DNA of 64,000 nt from Euborellia annulipes. Lineage: Eukaryota; Arthropoda; Insecta; Dermaptera; Anisolabididae. A program made the translations under genes and the position numbers. Positions 20,291 through 31,851 of this stretch are shown here, piece after piece. The notes under the pieces were generated by a model. The model did not search any database. It saw nothing but the letters and a program-made list of their open reading frames with translations, and was not told the DNA's origin. Location: contig JAKCPI010015884.1 of assembly GCA_023213315.1 (NCBI GenBank), positions 45,897 through 109,896 on the forward strand, given 5' to 3'. Numbering within the stretch: the first letter of the stretch is position 1; every line of letters begins with the position of its first letter.

Positions 20291-21378
20291 ACCATCTTAT
20301 CTTTCCAGTAATAAACACTTAATTCCATATAACGGCTGGTAAAACATTTGTTGTTTGTAATTATAATTAATAAAAAAAAAAAACGACATATTAAGACTCG
20401 TCAACCGACTTGTCAAAAATCAGACTTATTATATTATATATCACAAAATGAATGATAAACATTATTCATATATTAAATTTGGTTTTCCATGATTATTATA
20501 ATTTTACTTGATTTTCTACGGTTAATTTATTTCAATCAAAAAAAGTATTTTTTGGCTAAGAATCCTAGAAATTTTTTTTTTAGTAAATCTGGTTCATGAA
20601 TGTTTAATCCACATATTGAATCGAATCTACAAAATTATTATACATATTTTAATATTTCATTTATTTCATTTTGTTTGCATATTGACTAAGCAGCGTATTA
20701 AATCTATTTATGTCTAATCTAAAAGTATAACAATTTTCCTTCTGAATTTTAATTAGTTATTCATTCATTTTATAAAATTCAAATCATTATATTAATTAAA
20801 GATATTTTATATTTAAACCTCTTTTTTTATTATTATAGCCAATGGGATTTTTTAATATTCATTGGTGACAGTAATTGTAAAAAATTAAAATATCTATTAT
20901 TCATTTTTATATTGTGTATAAAAAAAAAATTTCATGTTTGAATATTAGCCGTCCCCAGGATTCGGATTTATATGCATTAGGATGAAATTTTTTTTTTTAA
21001 ACCTAAGGACTTTTTCATTCTTGACTCAAAAAAATAAATTTTAAAATTGTAAGGTGTATGGAAATTCACATTTATTTGCTATATTGTGCATAGTATTTAC
21101 TGTTAGAATACCAGGGTGCCGATTTTCCAAATTTTTCCGCTTTGCGGAAAATTTTTTTACCTGCGTGCGAAAAAATTTTTTCCCTCTCATGAAACCTTCT
21201 TTTGAGGGACACGAAATTTTTTCAATAATATTAGAAATAATAATTATTTAGGCAAAATGACATCTCAAAGTCGGCGTAAATGATTAACAACTCAAGACCA
21301 AGTGATTGAAATTTTTAAAAGTCAAAATCGAGATAAAAAAAAAACATAATCGACTGCATAACGATGCGCATTAAATAA
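20291..21378. other. Gene-free AT-rich stretch
   Basis: No gene. Long A/T sequence; 21110-21215 has 'ccgctttgcggaaaattttt' and 'cctgcgtgcgaaaaaatttt', similar in wording to the T-rich interior of the element at 63652-64000. Confidence 0.4.
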
Positions 21379-21471
21379 AGCTCTTATAAGAGCTTTAAGC
21401 TTATAAGAGCTCTTATTAGAGTTTTAAAGAATTTAGTTTTAGTTATAATTATAACTAAAACTAAATTCTTT
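21379..21471. repeat. Two adjacent perfect palindromes
   Basis: The first (about 21379-21420) is built from AAGCTCTTATAAGAGCTT units. The second (21426-21471) is a 46-bp perfect palindrome, AAAGAATTTAGTTTTAGTTA and complement with essentially no loop. Perfect loopless palindromes are unstable in cloning and replication, so they are unusual. Confidence 0.75.
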
Positions 21472-21557
21472 AAAAGCCCAACCCTTGATATTTAATTAAA
21501 GAAAACAAAAAATATCAAAATGGAATCCGTAAAACTTTGAATGAATTAAGATAGTTC

Positions 21558-21805
21558 CAGGGCGTAGCGGGGGAGGCAGGGGGGCCATTGCCCTACCTGG
21601 CTTGTCCTAAAAATTTAAAAAAAAAACAAACAAAAATATATTTTTCCCATTGGGAATTTTTTTTTAAAGCCCCAATCCACTAGATTAATTAATTTTTTTT
21701 TATTTAAATAAATAATTAATAATCTATGTATATATTAATTGCAACCCCCCTCTCGCCCTAACGAGGGGTTGGCCCCCTCTAACAAGATGTCTGGCTACGC
21801 CCATG
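21558..21805. mobile_element. hAT-like miniature element, 248 bp
   Basis: Ends CAGGGCGTAGCGGGGG and TGGCTACGCCCATG. Perfect 8-bp duplication gatagttc at 21550-21557 and 21806-21813. GC-rich shoulders flank an A/T core. No ORF. Confidence 0.85.
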
Positions 21806-22129
21806 GATAGTTCTACAAAAAATTAGAATGAACTTATTTATTCAGTAAACAGTTGATTTAATAAAACATTTTCGTTTTGAATACATTGATTTTAAAACGG
21901 GTTTGAAGCACCCCATGTAGCAAGAACACAGGTAGCGCGCTTTTCTGCCTGTTTCAAGGCAGTGATTTAAAACACAAAATTTTCTTTTATGATAAAGCCA
22001 TAATAAAAACAAAAGGTCAAATAAGATTAAATTTAATTTCATTAAATAACATTTAAAGACTGTAAATAAATCCATAGGATTGATTAAAAAAAAATCTATT
22101 TAATTAGTAGAAGTCGGAGGGGGGAATGT

Positions 22130-22520
22130 TTTTTGTTTGGTTTAATTTTATTACCGAGACATCGGATGTCGTGAGCTCTTGTCTTGCTTGTTCACAAATT
22201 GCGATCGTGCACAGACACTAATGAAACGTTTGGCGCAAATTAGTCCTTTGGGCTAATCACTAATGGCATCAGCGTGACAATCCAGTGACAGGCACCGTGA
22301 CTCTTTTTTTTACAGTTCCTCTAAACACCACCCCGGGATTATTTCCGCCATGTTATCTAATTACTTAGTGTTACAATCTAATCCTAAATGGGGAGTTAAC
22401 AAGCACCTGCGCTTGTTGCACCTGGAAGAGTGGATTGGTCGTCAGTCTTTTCCTGCAGGTGTAGGGTAGAAATTTCTCCACGGGCCACGCGACTTTGGAG
22501 ACAGTTCAGGCTAATTTCAC
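22130..22520. other. Repeat-free GC-balanced island
   Basis: Complex sequence seen once: 'gaaacgtttggcgcaaatta', 'gtgacaatccagtgacaggc', 'ccatgttatctaattactta', 'agcacctgcgcttgttgcac'. The last includes a CACCTG E-box inside a hairpin-like GCACCTGCGC...GCACCTGG. No supported ORF. It may be a conserved non-coding element; no alignment is available to test this. Confidence 0.35.
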
Positions 22521-22689
22521 GCCATAAAAAAAAGAACTTTTCGGTTTTATTTAAACTTTTCAATTTAATTATTTGTTATTTGATTTATATTATTACCTTA
22601 ATTAGAAAATTATTAAAATACCTTTATCATAATCAAACAAATTATACTTTGCTTATAGGCCTACTTATATAAAATAAATTACGAAAATC

Positions 22690-22722
22690 ACATGGCCTGA
22701 AGATGTGAGAGAAACGTCGACG
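22690..22722 (+). repeat. CTGAAGATG...GAAACGTCG motif
   Basis: 'ggcctgaagatgtgagagaa' then 'acgtcgacga' followed by an A/T tail. Short member of the recurring motif also seen at 16848, 45000 and 60240; likely the end of a retroelement family. Confidence 0.35.
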
Positions 22723-22894
22723 AATATATATAATTATAATTAACTATTTATTATTTGCTATTTTTATTACATTTACATTTCTCATCACAGCCATCGATCT
22801 TTTCCTTTTAAAAATACATTTTTTTTTACCCTTTTCGGCTACAGAGGCTCTTTAGGGGTTTATTTATATAATAAATAATAATAATAATAATTTA

Positions 22895-22990
22895 AATAAA
22901 TAATACCGATGGCTACCGGGGAACGTTCCACATGCTGATTGATTGGGGTCACCAGTTCCGAGCTTGAGCTTCGTTTAACCGCAAATATTG
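22895..22990 (-). repeat. Repeat G, minus copy
   Basis: On the minus strand 'aagctcggaactggtgaccc' ... 'gtggaacgttccccggtagc'. Related copies at 33345-33400 and 50972-51045. The shared TGGTGACCCC could be an LTR-retroelement primer-binding site, but no LTR pair was found. Confidence 0.5.
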
Positions 22991-23312
22991 TGGTGACCCT
23001 TCTGCGTCGCCAGGAAATCTTCTATTTTGGCCTTATTCCTAGGTGGAGTTGGCAATATTAATTTATAAAGAAATGTGGCCTAGAGAAAAGCAAGCCGACC
23101 CGTCTCACGGCCTGACGCTTGATGTGAAAAAGGGAAAAGGCTGATATAAAGGAAAGGAAGAAATGCCAGCCTTAGATAGGGTAACTCGTGGTCGCCATCC
23201 ACGTACTCACTAGTAGTGAGCCCCTAAGTGAGTCAGGAAATAGGAATCTTTAATAATAATGATAATCAGGAGGTGGATAAAAATAAAAAATTTTATTTTT
23301 ACTATTTTTTTC

Positions 23313-23378
23313 TCCCTTTCCGATAATTAATAAATTTAATCATTGATACAAACCGCCCTATTCTCCTTTAAAAGGCCA
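23313..23378 (+). repeat. Direct repeat, left copy
   Basis: 'cgataattaataaatttaat', 'cattgatacaaaccgcccta', 'ttctcctttaaaaggc'. A close copy lies at 25785-25850 in the same orientation, 2.5 kb away, on the other side of the C/A composite. Confidence 0.65.
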
Positions 23379-23527
23379 TTAGTTTCGGTTTTATTATCCG
23401 ATCTTCATTAGTGTATTATTATGATAAATATATTAATAGCTGATCCTTTATCCTTTTAATATAATATCAATAATTTCTAGTTTTTTAGATAAGAATTTCA
23501 AACTTTTTATATTTTTACATAATAACT

Positions 23528-25015
23528 AGACGGAAAGCCCCGCCTTCGGCGGGGCTTTCCGTCTAGCAAGGGGCTGCGCCCCTGGACCCCCTTGCTCGCC
23601 TACTTATATACATACCGGTACATACAAACATTTTTCCCAATTCATTTTTATAATATATAGAATATTTTAACGGTTAATTATTCATGAACTTAAGATTTTT
23701 TGTGAATAATATCCTTTCCGGGACTCTCCCGGTACACAGACAAAAATTTACGCCGATATTTTAGAATTCAAAATGTAAATAAATAAAAAATCTGGTGTGA
23801 CTGGCGCACAGCACACAACTTTCTCTTACCCTTCGGTAAGAGAAAGTTGTGCACCGTGCTGGTCACACCAGATTTTTTGTGTCGAGATATATTTAGTTTC
23901 CGATAGCACCTTAGTTTCAAACTTGCATTTTAAATGTTGACTGCTTCAAATAAACTATGGTTATTTTTCAAAATTTTAATCTCATATTTGGACATTTTAT
24001 ACACAATATAGAATCGTAAATAAATACAAAATTTCATAAGAATTGGAAAAAAAATTTAAAATGCGTAAAAAGTTCCAAAGGGGACCCCCTTTTGAATCGA
24101 AATTAACATACAAATCCCTATAGGAAATTAACATTAGGCCTATGAGAGAAGGCGGAGAGACAGGCGATAATGTTTGCAAGTGAGAGATATATATATATGT
24201 TTCCTTGGAAACAATTAAAAAGAAATAAAAAAAATGGGAATTTAAATAATAATTGATTTTTAATCTAATAAAAAAAAAAGATTTAAATTCCGTTACCATG
24301 ACCAGTTCTATTTTCTATGAAGAAAGAGTAAAGTGGTCTTCAGAAGATTTCAACGCAAAATGAGAATATACATTTTAAAGAGCATCTAAAAAATAGTTCA
24401 TTTATGAATTTTAAAAAAATCCTTGGAGGGAATTTTGAGAAAATCGAAAAAACTGAAAAAGTACATCAGTAAAGTACTAGTACTTTTTGGCCGATTTTGT
24501 TCAAAAGCTTATTTTGAGATTCTTCAAAGGTACCTAAGTTAAATATAAAATTTCAATCCGCTAGCTCAACTCCTTCATGCTTAAAATCTGTCCACACATA
24601 CAGACACACACACACATACATACACACACACACACACAGACCAATTTGCGGGACCCACTTTTTGGACTCAGGGGACCTCAAAACATGTATATCCATCAAA
24701 ATCTCGACATCGAATTTTTGCATGATCGCAATACTTTCTCTCTTATATATTAACATATATAGAGGTAAGAGAAAGTAAAAAATCGTAAACATGGGTAAAT
24801 ATTTATATTTTGTTACCATGGCAACTATTTCTCCTAATTTTTATTTTTTTCTTATTTTAACGGTTAATTACTCATTAACTTATTGTTATTTGTGAATTAA
24901 ACCTGTCCGGGACTCTCACAAACATACACAGAAAATTTCATCATAATTGGTTCAGTCGTTTAGGAGGAGTTCAGTCACATACACACGTACAGAAGAATAT
25001 ATATATAAAGATAAG
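23528..25015 (-). mobile_element. Family C element split by a family A element
   Basis: The 23528-23790 part (GC hairpin, 'gcgcccctggacccccttgc', 'cttatatacataccggtac', 'ctttccgggactctcc') and the 24779-25015 part ('gttaccatggcaactatt', 'ctcattaacttattgttat', 'ttggttcagtcgtttagga') are together the reverse of the uninterrupted C copy at 36924-37399. The interruption is family A. The 3' end carries a 15-bp-stem hairpin of GACGGAAAGCCCCGCC type (23530-23564). C resembles non-autonomous Helitron-like elements of arthropods. Confidence 0.75.
23791..24778 (+). mobile_element. Family A element, complete copy
   Basis: Comparison with the uninterrupted C copy at about 37160-37180 shows that everything from AATCTGGTGTGACTGG to GGTAAGAGAAAGTAAAA was inserted, giving a length near 988 bp. 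The left end is a roughly 85-bp hairpin (arms include acaactttctcttacc). The right end is a smaller hairpin (actttctctcttatata...gaggtaagagaaagt). Both contain the same 13-mer ACTTTCTCTTACC in inverted relation. A CA/CATA microsatellite lies at 24600-24640 and the AGTACTAGTACTT core at 24474-24487. No target duplication and no ORF, as expected for Helitron-type elements. Confidence 0.8.
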
Positions 25016-25205
25016 TAGGCCTATATTGTGAATCAAGTTTGTATAAAAATATCAGGCTATAATTGAATTTAGCAAAAGATGTGTAGACGCAGAAATAATG
25101 CTCTGCATGCTTTATCTATTAGCCGGGAAAATTTCGGTGCATTTATTATGCTCCATTTTCATTCCTTTAATCGGTGTATACAGCATATTGCTTTGTCGAA
25201 TAATA

Positions 25206-25465
25206 TATGGACCCTTTTATGCATTAGTGTGTCAAGCGCCAGCTAACGAGTTTTGAGAAAATTAACATTAAAGTTTTTTGTTTTCATTGGATTATACTGT
25301 ATATAATTTTTTTGTCAATTGTGCAAGTAACATTAAATATAAATTTTTTTAGGACATATTTCATAAAAAATACTATTAATTATAGCATTTGAAACAATAT
25401 TCCGTGCTTAACACAATTTTTAATTTTTTTGGCGCTTGACACACTAATGCATAACAGGGTCCATA
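25206..25465. mobile_element. TA-flanked MITE
   Basis: Arms of about 36 bp: TATGGACCCTTTTATGCATT...AAGCGCC on the left and GGCGCTTGACACACTAATGC...GGGTCCATA on the right. TA flanks both ends (25204-25205, 25466-25467). A/T interior without ORF. Fits a Tc1/mariner-type non-autonomous element. Confidence 0.7.
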
Positions 25466-25784
25466 TAGCATATACATCCTTTTATAAATAGAAAATCATT
25501 TTATAAGTAGGCCTATATATAATATAATGAAGTTTAGACAATACAAGTCAAATATTCGTGTTAAATATATCAATCAACTACCATCAAATTAATTTAAGTC
25601 TAAACTTAGCTGCATCTGCCTCTACACATCCTTCACTAAATATCCACAGCCACAACTTGCACTATAATTGAATTTGTTAACAAAATTTGTATTTCAGACT
25701 TCTTTATTATGCTAAAAAGGGTTAGATTTTCCCATTTGGTTTGTCCTGTATAAAATATACGTAGCAAATATTTCTGAAATTCCC

Positions 25785-25850
25785 CCTTTCGGATAATTAA
25801 TAGCGAAATTGAATCATTGATACAAACCACCCTATTCTCCTTTAAAAGGC
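25785..25850 (+). repeat. Direct repeat, right copy
   Basis: 'ggataattaatagcgaaatt', 'gaatcattgatacaaaccac', 'cctattctcctttaaaaggc': close copy of 23313-23378. Confidence 0.65.
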
Positions 25851-26046
25851 GAATAATATGAGCACATGCGAGGAGGTGTAAAGGGGTGAAAATTGCACCA
25901 GAAAAACCTAAAAGCCAACTGGTGGTGTTTTTTATGCGAATAGTCCAACAACCAACCCCCTACCCTCTCTCTGTCTCAATCGATTTATTCATGCTAGCAA
26001 ATGTTCTTGTATCGCCATTAAAGTTCTCCCTTAATCTTTTTGCAAG

Positions 26047-26220
26047 TCTCTCTCTCTCTCTCTCTCTCTCTCTGTGAGGCTTTTACGGGATTAAACGAAA
26101 CAACTGGCCTCGTATGTTACGCCACTTGCCAATAGCCATTAAACCCCCTGGACACCTCTGGGCCCTTTTGTCCCAGGTTATTTATTTGATTGCTTTGCTC
26201 GCCACTTGATTGATATTTGA
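26047..26220. other. (CT)n microsatellite and adjoining unique island
   Basis: (CT)13 or so at 26047-26073 is followed by a non-repeated, GC-balanced stretch ('ttacgggattaaacgaaaca', 'cctcgtatgttacgccactt', 'cattaaaccccctggacacc'). No ORF. Possibly regulatory; inference only. Confidence 0.35.
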
Positions 26221-27504
26221 TTTGATATACTTTCGGCTTTTTTATTAGCTTAAATATTAATATAGCAAATACGATAATTTTTATTTTATTATTCATTTCA
26301 AAATTTCATTTAAGGCTGTACCGACATTAAGGCACTTATAAGATTAAAAGCTAATTTTTTAATATGCTATTAATTACCATCACATACGTAAAAAATAATT
26401 TTTTGAAGCAGATCTAACGAAGGATTATCTTGTAATTAATTATTAAAAAATTGAAATTTAAAATGTAGTCTATGGGGAATGTAGACGAAACGCACACATA
26501 TCGAATTATGTAGCCACTCCTGATAAAGATAAAAAAAAACTTTTATTTTTATCAATTAACCGTAGAATACGTTAAAAATAAAATCAAAATTTTCTGACAA
26601 AGGCTTTTAAAAATATTTTAACAAGAAAAACAAAAAATTCACAAAAATGACAGTCCACCATATTTAAAAATAAGTAAGTCACATGACTCAGACCAGTCCG
26701 GCAACGTCGCATAAAATAAAACGCGTTTGATATTTTTTTTTTCTTTTTTACGATATTTTTGCAAATCTATTGTGAAACGATTTGATATTGTATAAATAAA
26801 TAAATAACTAAATACCTACAAACAACATAATCAGCTGTTAAATGCAAATGTTGCCAGATTTATATTATGTAAAAAAATACTTAAGTCAAAGGTCATTCAT
26901 TTATTATTTTTGTTAATTAAATTATTAACTTAATAAATTATGATAGGTCACGACTAAATTATAATAATGAATTTATGCATTCAAATTTTTAATTTTATTA
27001 AAAAAAACTTAGATTCTATTAGGCCTATAACTTACGGAGTTATGTACGGGCAACCTTAATAGAAAGTTACAGAGTGGGGATCTTAATAAAATAAACAACA
27101 GTTTATCCAAAATAAATTATTTTTACTGATATTTAATAACAATTATGAAATCTTGAACTCTATATAATAGATAGTATTGTATTTTTTATTAATCCCTGTA
27201 ATTCTAATTTATTAAAAGAATAATCATACAGCTAATGTTAATCCTGAACAGTAATTAATTAACTCGAATTTGTTCTGGTTACTTTAACCCCTGGTTAATA
27301 TTTCCTCTATTAATTAAAACCAAATGTAGAAAGAAATTAAGGCAAAAAGTAATTAAAAATTTTAACATATTTTTTCATTAAAAAAATATTTTTAAATTAC
27401 TTTGTTAATTAAAAAAAAAAGTCGAATAATATCAATAGATCATCTTTGTGTATAGTAGATAAATAGAGGGAGAATTCATATTATTAATAAATATTTTTTT
27501 TTTT
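26221..27504. other. Gene-free AT-rich stretch
   Basis: No gene, RNA or recognised repeat. Sequence is A/T-rich with ordinary complexity between 26460 and 26870 ('cagaccagtccggcaacgtc'). Confidence 0.45.
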
Positions 27505-27650
27505 ATCAGGATCTGAGGACCCCTTATTTATTTTAATTAATTGGTAAACTGTATAATTTTAAATAAATTTTTGAGGCTTAGAACAGGGATCATACCTCTG
27601 ACCCCTAGAATAAGAAGCGAAACTTAATCTCTCTACTAAGGCCCACAGTA
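27505..27650 (-). mobile_element. S2-like SINE, decayed
   Basis: On the minus strand: 'ggccttagtagagagattaa' (A-box region), 'aggggtcagaggtatgatcc' (B-box region) and 'aattaaaataaataagggg' with 'tcctcagatcctgata', matching the S2 body order. Diverged. Confidence 0.4.
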
Positions 27651-27871
27651 TCTATTAATCAATTAAGTTTAATGGCAATAAATTCTTTGAACTGAATGTG
27701 ATAACATTATTTTTTTTTGAAAATCATTTATATATCCTATCTCTTATATTTTCAGAAAGAATGTTTGAATATAGTAGCCTAAGTTTCATGACGAATACTT
27801 GGAGAACGACCTGTTCAAACCCAATCTTCTTTTTTCTTTGATAAACTTATTTCTCCTCTATGCCACTCTAA

Positions 27872-27935
27872 GGGCCGGTTGCTTAATGTAGGGGTAGTTA
27901 GTGCAGTCTCTGTTAAGTGGCTTTTTTCGTAGTAC
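27872..27935. mobile_element. Possible transposon end GGGCCGGTTGC
   Basis: 'aagggccggttgcttaatgt' resembles the end of PIF/Harbinger or related miniature elements. A clear opposite end is not present before the S1 SINE at 28257, so only the end is noted. Confidence 0.25.
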
Positions 27936-28256
27936 AGAAACCATCTTCAGTTTTATTCTAATAGTAAAATATACAACATCTCATCATTTTATTGATAAAA
28001 GAAGATATAGGGCCTACCTGTATTTGTACTTTTTATTTTTATTTGGATTCAACTTCTTTTAACAATAAAATGATAAGTTGTTATATATTTTACAATATGT
28101 TAAAGTTTAGGGCTTCTTGCATCAGAAGTTGCCATTTTGCTTTCATTTGGATAACCCAGCCTTCGAGTACCTATATGTATATGGATATATGTTGAATTTT
28201 TAGTCCAGATCCCTGTTAAGTTAGCGACGACCCAAAGTTATGTTTAAGCTATTATT

Positions 28257-28512
28257 AAAACATTCACACTTTTTTCTCATTCACACTCACACTCATACAC
28301 ACATTCGCACTGTCTTTTCGGCAACTCAGGCCATTTAAGACTTTAGACGATAACCGTTGTAAGTAATATATATATTGTGGGTTGAGGCATTTCTATTTAA
28401 GCCATCTGGTATCCAAATGGCTTTAATAAAATCATCGGACTGCCTGGGTCCGAACCCGCGACGTTTGGTATAGGGGGTAGGCACGCTGCCTACTACGCCA
28501 CACCCGGGGGCA
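28257..28512 (-). mobile_element. S1 SINE
   Basis: Minus strand: CCCCCGGGTGTGGCGTAGTAGG (shown in part; A-box GGCGTAGTAGG), 'cgggttcggacccaggcag' (B-box), internal hairpin GGATACCAGATGG, 'gccgaaaagacagtgcgaat', GAGTGTGAATGAG tail. The short poly-A is at 28250-28260. Confidence 0.8.
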
Positions 28513-28699
28513 CGGGTGATATTAGAAACACCATCCTGGCACCAATATCTTAACTTCACGAATATAAATGACAGAAGCAATCTGCAATCTATATCTTTTT
28601 TTGTTATTATTCATTTTATGTCAGTCAGGTTGGTTTCATTGTTTGTTGAGTCTTGTGTTAGTTTCACATACAATTGTTTTAGTATCGTATTCTCCAACT

Positions 28700-29240
28700 A
28701 CTCTTAATTAATAGTTTTATTTCTTTAAATACCCTGATTTCTTTCTATAAAATCAAAGAAAAATAGAAAAATTGACTATCATGTCCTTTGGTGTCTTTAA
28801 CTAAAGGGAAATCAAACTTTTACGTTTTGTGTTTTTGTGCCTTTGTACTTGCTCTTTGACTCCACCTCCACCACGGAGTTGATCCCAGAGAGATCCTTGT
28901 GGGAATTCAACAAAGGTGTGGGTGGATGGAAAAAGGAAGCCTGCTGCTTTGCCTTTCTTCAAGTTTGAAAAACAAAATTCTCTAGACTTAAGAACTTAAG
29001 AGGACTTGAGATTTTACTTTCTCCCTCTCTTTTGCTCCAATACTTATCAAGGCGTCTACTGTGCTTTGTGTATTTGCATACCAATACATCTTGGTACTGG
29101 TTTAGAGTAGAGCGCAGCTTCTTCCTCCTTCTCCTTCTCGTTCTCCATCTTTCATCTCTCTAAAGTCCCTTCTCTCTCTCACTCCGACCCTTCAAAGGGC
29201 TTTGTTTACCAATCTTTTAGGCTTTACAAACTCTAATCAT
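28700..29240. other. Unique stretch with CT-rich patch
   Basis: Not repeated here. 28850-28960 is GC-balanced ('actccacctccaccacggag', 'aggtgtgggtggatggaaaa') and 29115-29210 is pyrimidine-rich. No ORF or splice pattern was supported. Confidence 0.35.
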
Positions 29241-29461
29241 TCTTTTCTTCAAATTTTATCTTATTCAATAAAAAAGTGAATTTTCTTTGATTGTTGCTGC
29301 TTTAACATTTACTTTTATAAAGAATTATTTATATAATTTTTAAATTTTTAAATAATAGGTCTACATAGAAGTAAGTTTTGGTGAAATCATACTAACTTTT
29401 TGTTACACCTTCAAAACATAATTTGAATTAGATTTTATTAAGTAGTTAGCAAGGTCATAGC

Positions 29462-29720
29462 CATGGGCGTCCGCAGGATTTTTTGCAGGGGGGGGGGGGC
29501 AGGTCACTTCCAGATAAGTTAAAAAAAACGTACTTTGATATTAATGATGTTACACATCTCTTAGTATTTAAAGCTTTCTCACCGCGGCAAGATTGATGTA
29601 TACTGAGAAAGGTTTTTTTGTATTTTTTTTTGTTTTTATACATTTTTTTGTATCATTTTAATTTTCCAGGGGGGGGGGGGCAAGTGCCTGGTTGCCCCCC
29701 CCCCCCTGCGGACGCCCATG
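29462..29720. mobile_element. hAT-like miniature element, 259 bp
   Basis: Ends CATGGGCGTCCGCAGG and CCTGCGGACGCCCATG are perfect inverted repeats. Perfect 8-bp duplication gtcatagc at 29454-29461 and 29721-29728. Contains G-runs on the left and a C-run on the right, so the ends can fold on each other. No ORF. Confidence 0.88.
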
Positions 29721-29794
29721 GTCATAGCTGAATCGATAAAAAAAATAGGATAAAAAAAGGCACAGCAGCTGATTTTTGTTTATTTTTAGTTTGG

Positions 29795-29952
29795 ACAGAC
29801 AGGCAGACAGACCATGTTGCGAAAACCACTTTTTTTTATTCAAGGGACCTCAAAACGTGTATATCCATCAAAATCTCGTGATCGAATTTTTGAAATGAAT
29901 CCAATACTTTCTCTCTCTATATATTAACATATATAGGTAAGAGAAAGTAATA
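29795..29952 (+). mobile_element. Family A right-end fragment
   Basis: 'acaggcagacagaccatgtt', 'attcaagggacctcaaaacg', 'gtatatccatcaaaatctcg' and the full right hairpin (actttctctctctatata...taggtaagagaaagtaa). Confidence 0.7.
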
Positions 29953-31300
29953 ATTATTATCTATGGATTACAAATTATATACTTTTCATATTAATATATT
30001 ATTTTTTGAGCATAAAAATTTCGGATTCTGTTTAGACAAATCAATAGAATAATTTTTTTTTTTTTTGTTTGGTTAGAAAAAAAATAATAAAGACAAATTA
30101 TTCCGAAATGCATTGATTATAATCTTAGAATAGTATAAAAAAAAGTTGTAGTCGAAATAATAGTATTAATAATAATAATAATTAAGGTCTGCCAAGTTCC
30201 CAAAGTAATTTTTGTTGTTGTTCGGAGGTTTATTCAAAACGCAATATTTTAATGATTTCATTCCATTTTTTTTTATATATATATTTTTTTGTTCGTTTTT
30301 AATGAGATCAAAACACTTAAATGGCAAACAAAAAGCGTTGTTTGTGCTAGTGGAGGGAGCAAGCGGCGTCATGCCACAATGGCTGTTTCAACTAGAATCA
30401 TTATTTTCATATGAAATATGGATCGAGAAAAAAAAAAACTTCATTTCACGAAACTAGTAGAGAAAGTTTTTTTTTTTTGGTTAATTAGCAACCTTCCTTT
30501 CATTGGTGGCACGCAATTTGAGTTTTCGGGGTTTTAAGGGGCATGCAGAACTATGTAAAAATTTTATTCTTATTCTTATCCCCCCTCCCCCTCTCATAAA
30601 ATATACCGACGCATGTTGACCCTGAAAAAGAAAAAAAAACTTATTTTATTTTAACTTTGCCACCCCCCTCTCTTCTAACCCGTTTTTTTTTATGTTGGAA
30701 ATAATTTTCTTATCATTTTCAGGTAGGATCATAAAAACGTATTAGTATTTTAGAAATGAAAATGAAATAAATTTATTGATAATTAACATTTTTTTTTTAT
30801 CTCTATATATATAATATATATATAAATAATAAAAAAGATTAAAGTTTATTACTCTAGAATTATTTTTATTTATTAATTATCTCACTTTTTTTTCGTCAAC
30901 ATTTAATGCTAATTTATACATATTTTGATGTATAACTACTGTACATTTTCTTAATATAAGCAAGAAGTTACATTTTCTAGCACTGATCAATCTTTTTCTT
31001 ATTAATTGTTTAAATAAATTACAGGCCATTTCATTAACAAAGTATTAACAATTAAAACAAAATAAAATTTTATCTAAATATAATAAAATAATTTTATTAC
31101 TGGGCGTATAGTACACTGTAAAAGAAATTTTGGTGATTTTACAATTTACAAAATTCTTAGACAAATACATACTAAATTTACTATACAGTTTACAAAGCTC
31201 TTTGCAAAAACCGTTTACAAATGTGTAGTAATTTTACTAATATTTAGAAAATGAATCTAATAAATAAAACATTTGTTTTTCGCTGTAGATATTCCGAGGC
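29953..31300. other. Gene-free AT-rich stretch
   Basis: No gene. 30330-30420 is a GC-balanced patch ('tgtgctagtggagggagcaa', 'gcggcgtcatgccacaatgg') of unknown nature. 30580-30620 and 30660-30690 have C-rich runs. An (AT)n-type tract lies at 30803-30830. Confidence 0.4.
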
Positions 31301-31311
31301 CCATGACCTAT

Positions 31312-31490
31312 GGCTCAGAGATTGACCATAAGCTTCTAGTCAAAGATTCGCATCCCGTCCCATGCGAAAAAATTATTTCAGTTGAATTGGATACTAATTA
31401 ATTGATGGGGCCTAAATGACCTCAGATGCCTAAAAAGACTTTTAACAAATTAAAACTAATATATTACATATATAGGTAAGAGAAAGCAAA
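31312..31490 (+). mobile_element. S2 SINE fragment and family A end
   Basis: 'cgcatcccgtcccatgcgaa' through 'cctaaatgacctcagatgcc' match the S2 body (59998-60150). Directly after it, 31465-31490 ('acatatataggtaagagaaa') is the right hairpin half of family A. Confidence 0.55.
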
Positions 31491-31666
31491 AAGATATTTC
31501 GAGGACAAGTCCTACCCTTTATCTCTAAAAGTGTCAAATATAGATTATATTTATTTTGTAATTAATTTTTTTGACAAAATTATATTAAAATTGATAAATA
31601 GAAAAAATAGTTCTATTGCTTTTATATTTTTACAAAATAATACACAAGTACACATATAGTACAATG

Positions 31667-31851
31667 CAGGGCCGGAATTAGATTTTTTAGGGGAGGCAAA
31701 ATTTAATTTGCCGCACCCTCCTTAAAATTTTCTATACAAAATTCATATCATTTTTACCTTTTTTTTAGTAAATCTTTCTTTAATTGCCGCCCCCTGATAT
31801 CTGCCGCCCAGGGCACATGCCCCCACTGCTCCCCTCCCCTAGATCCCTGTG
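31667..31851. mobile_element. hAT-like miniature element, 185 bp
   Basis: Left end CAGGGCCGGAATTAGA, right end near TAGATCCCTGTG. The interior ('aaaatttaatttgccgc', 'attgccgccccctgatatct') is the reverse complement of the element at 56857-57047, so both belong to one family. Flanking octamers gtacaatg and atacattg match at 6 of 8, suggesting an older insertion. Confidence 0.65.
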
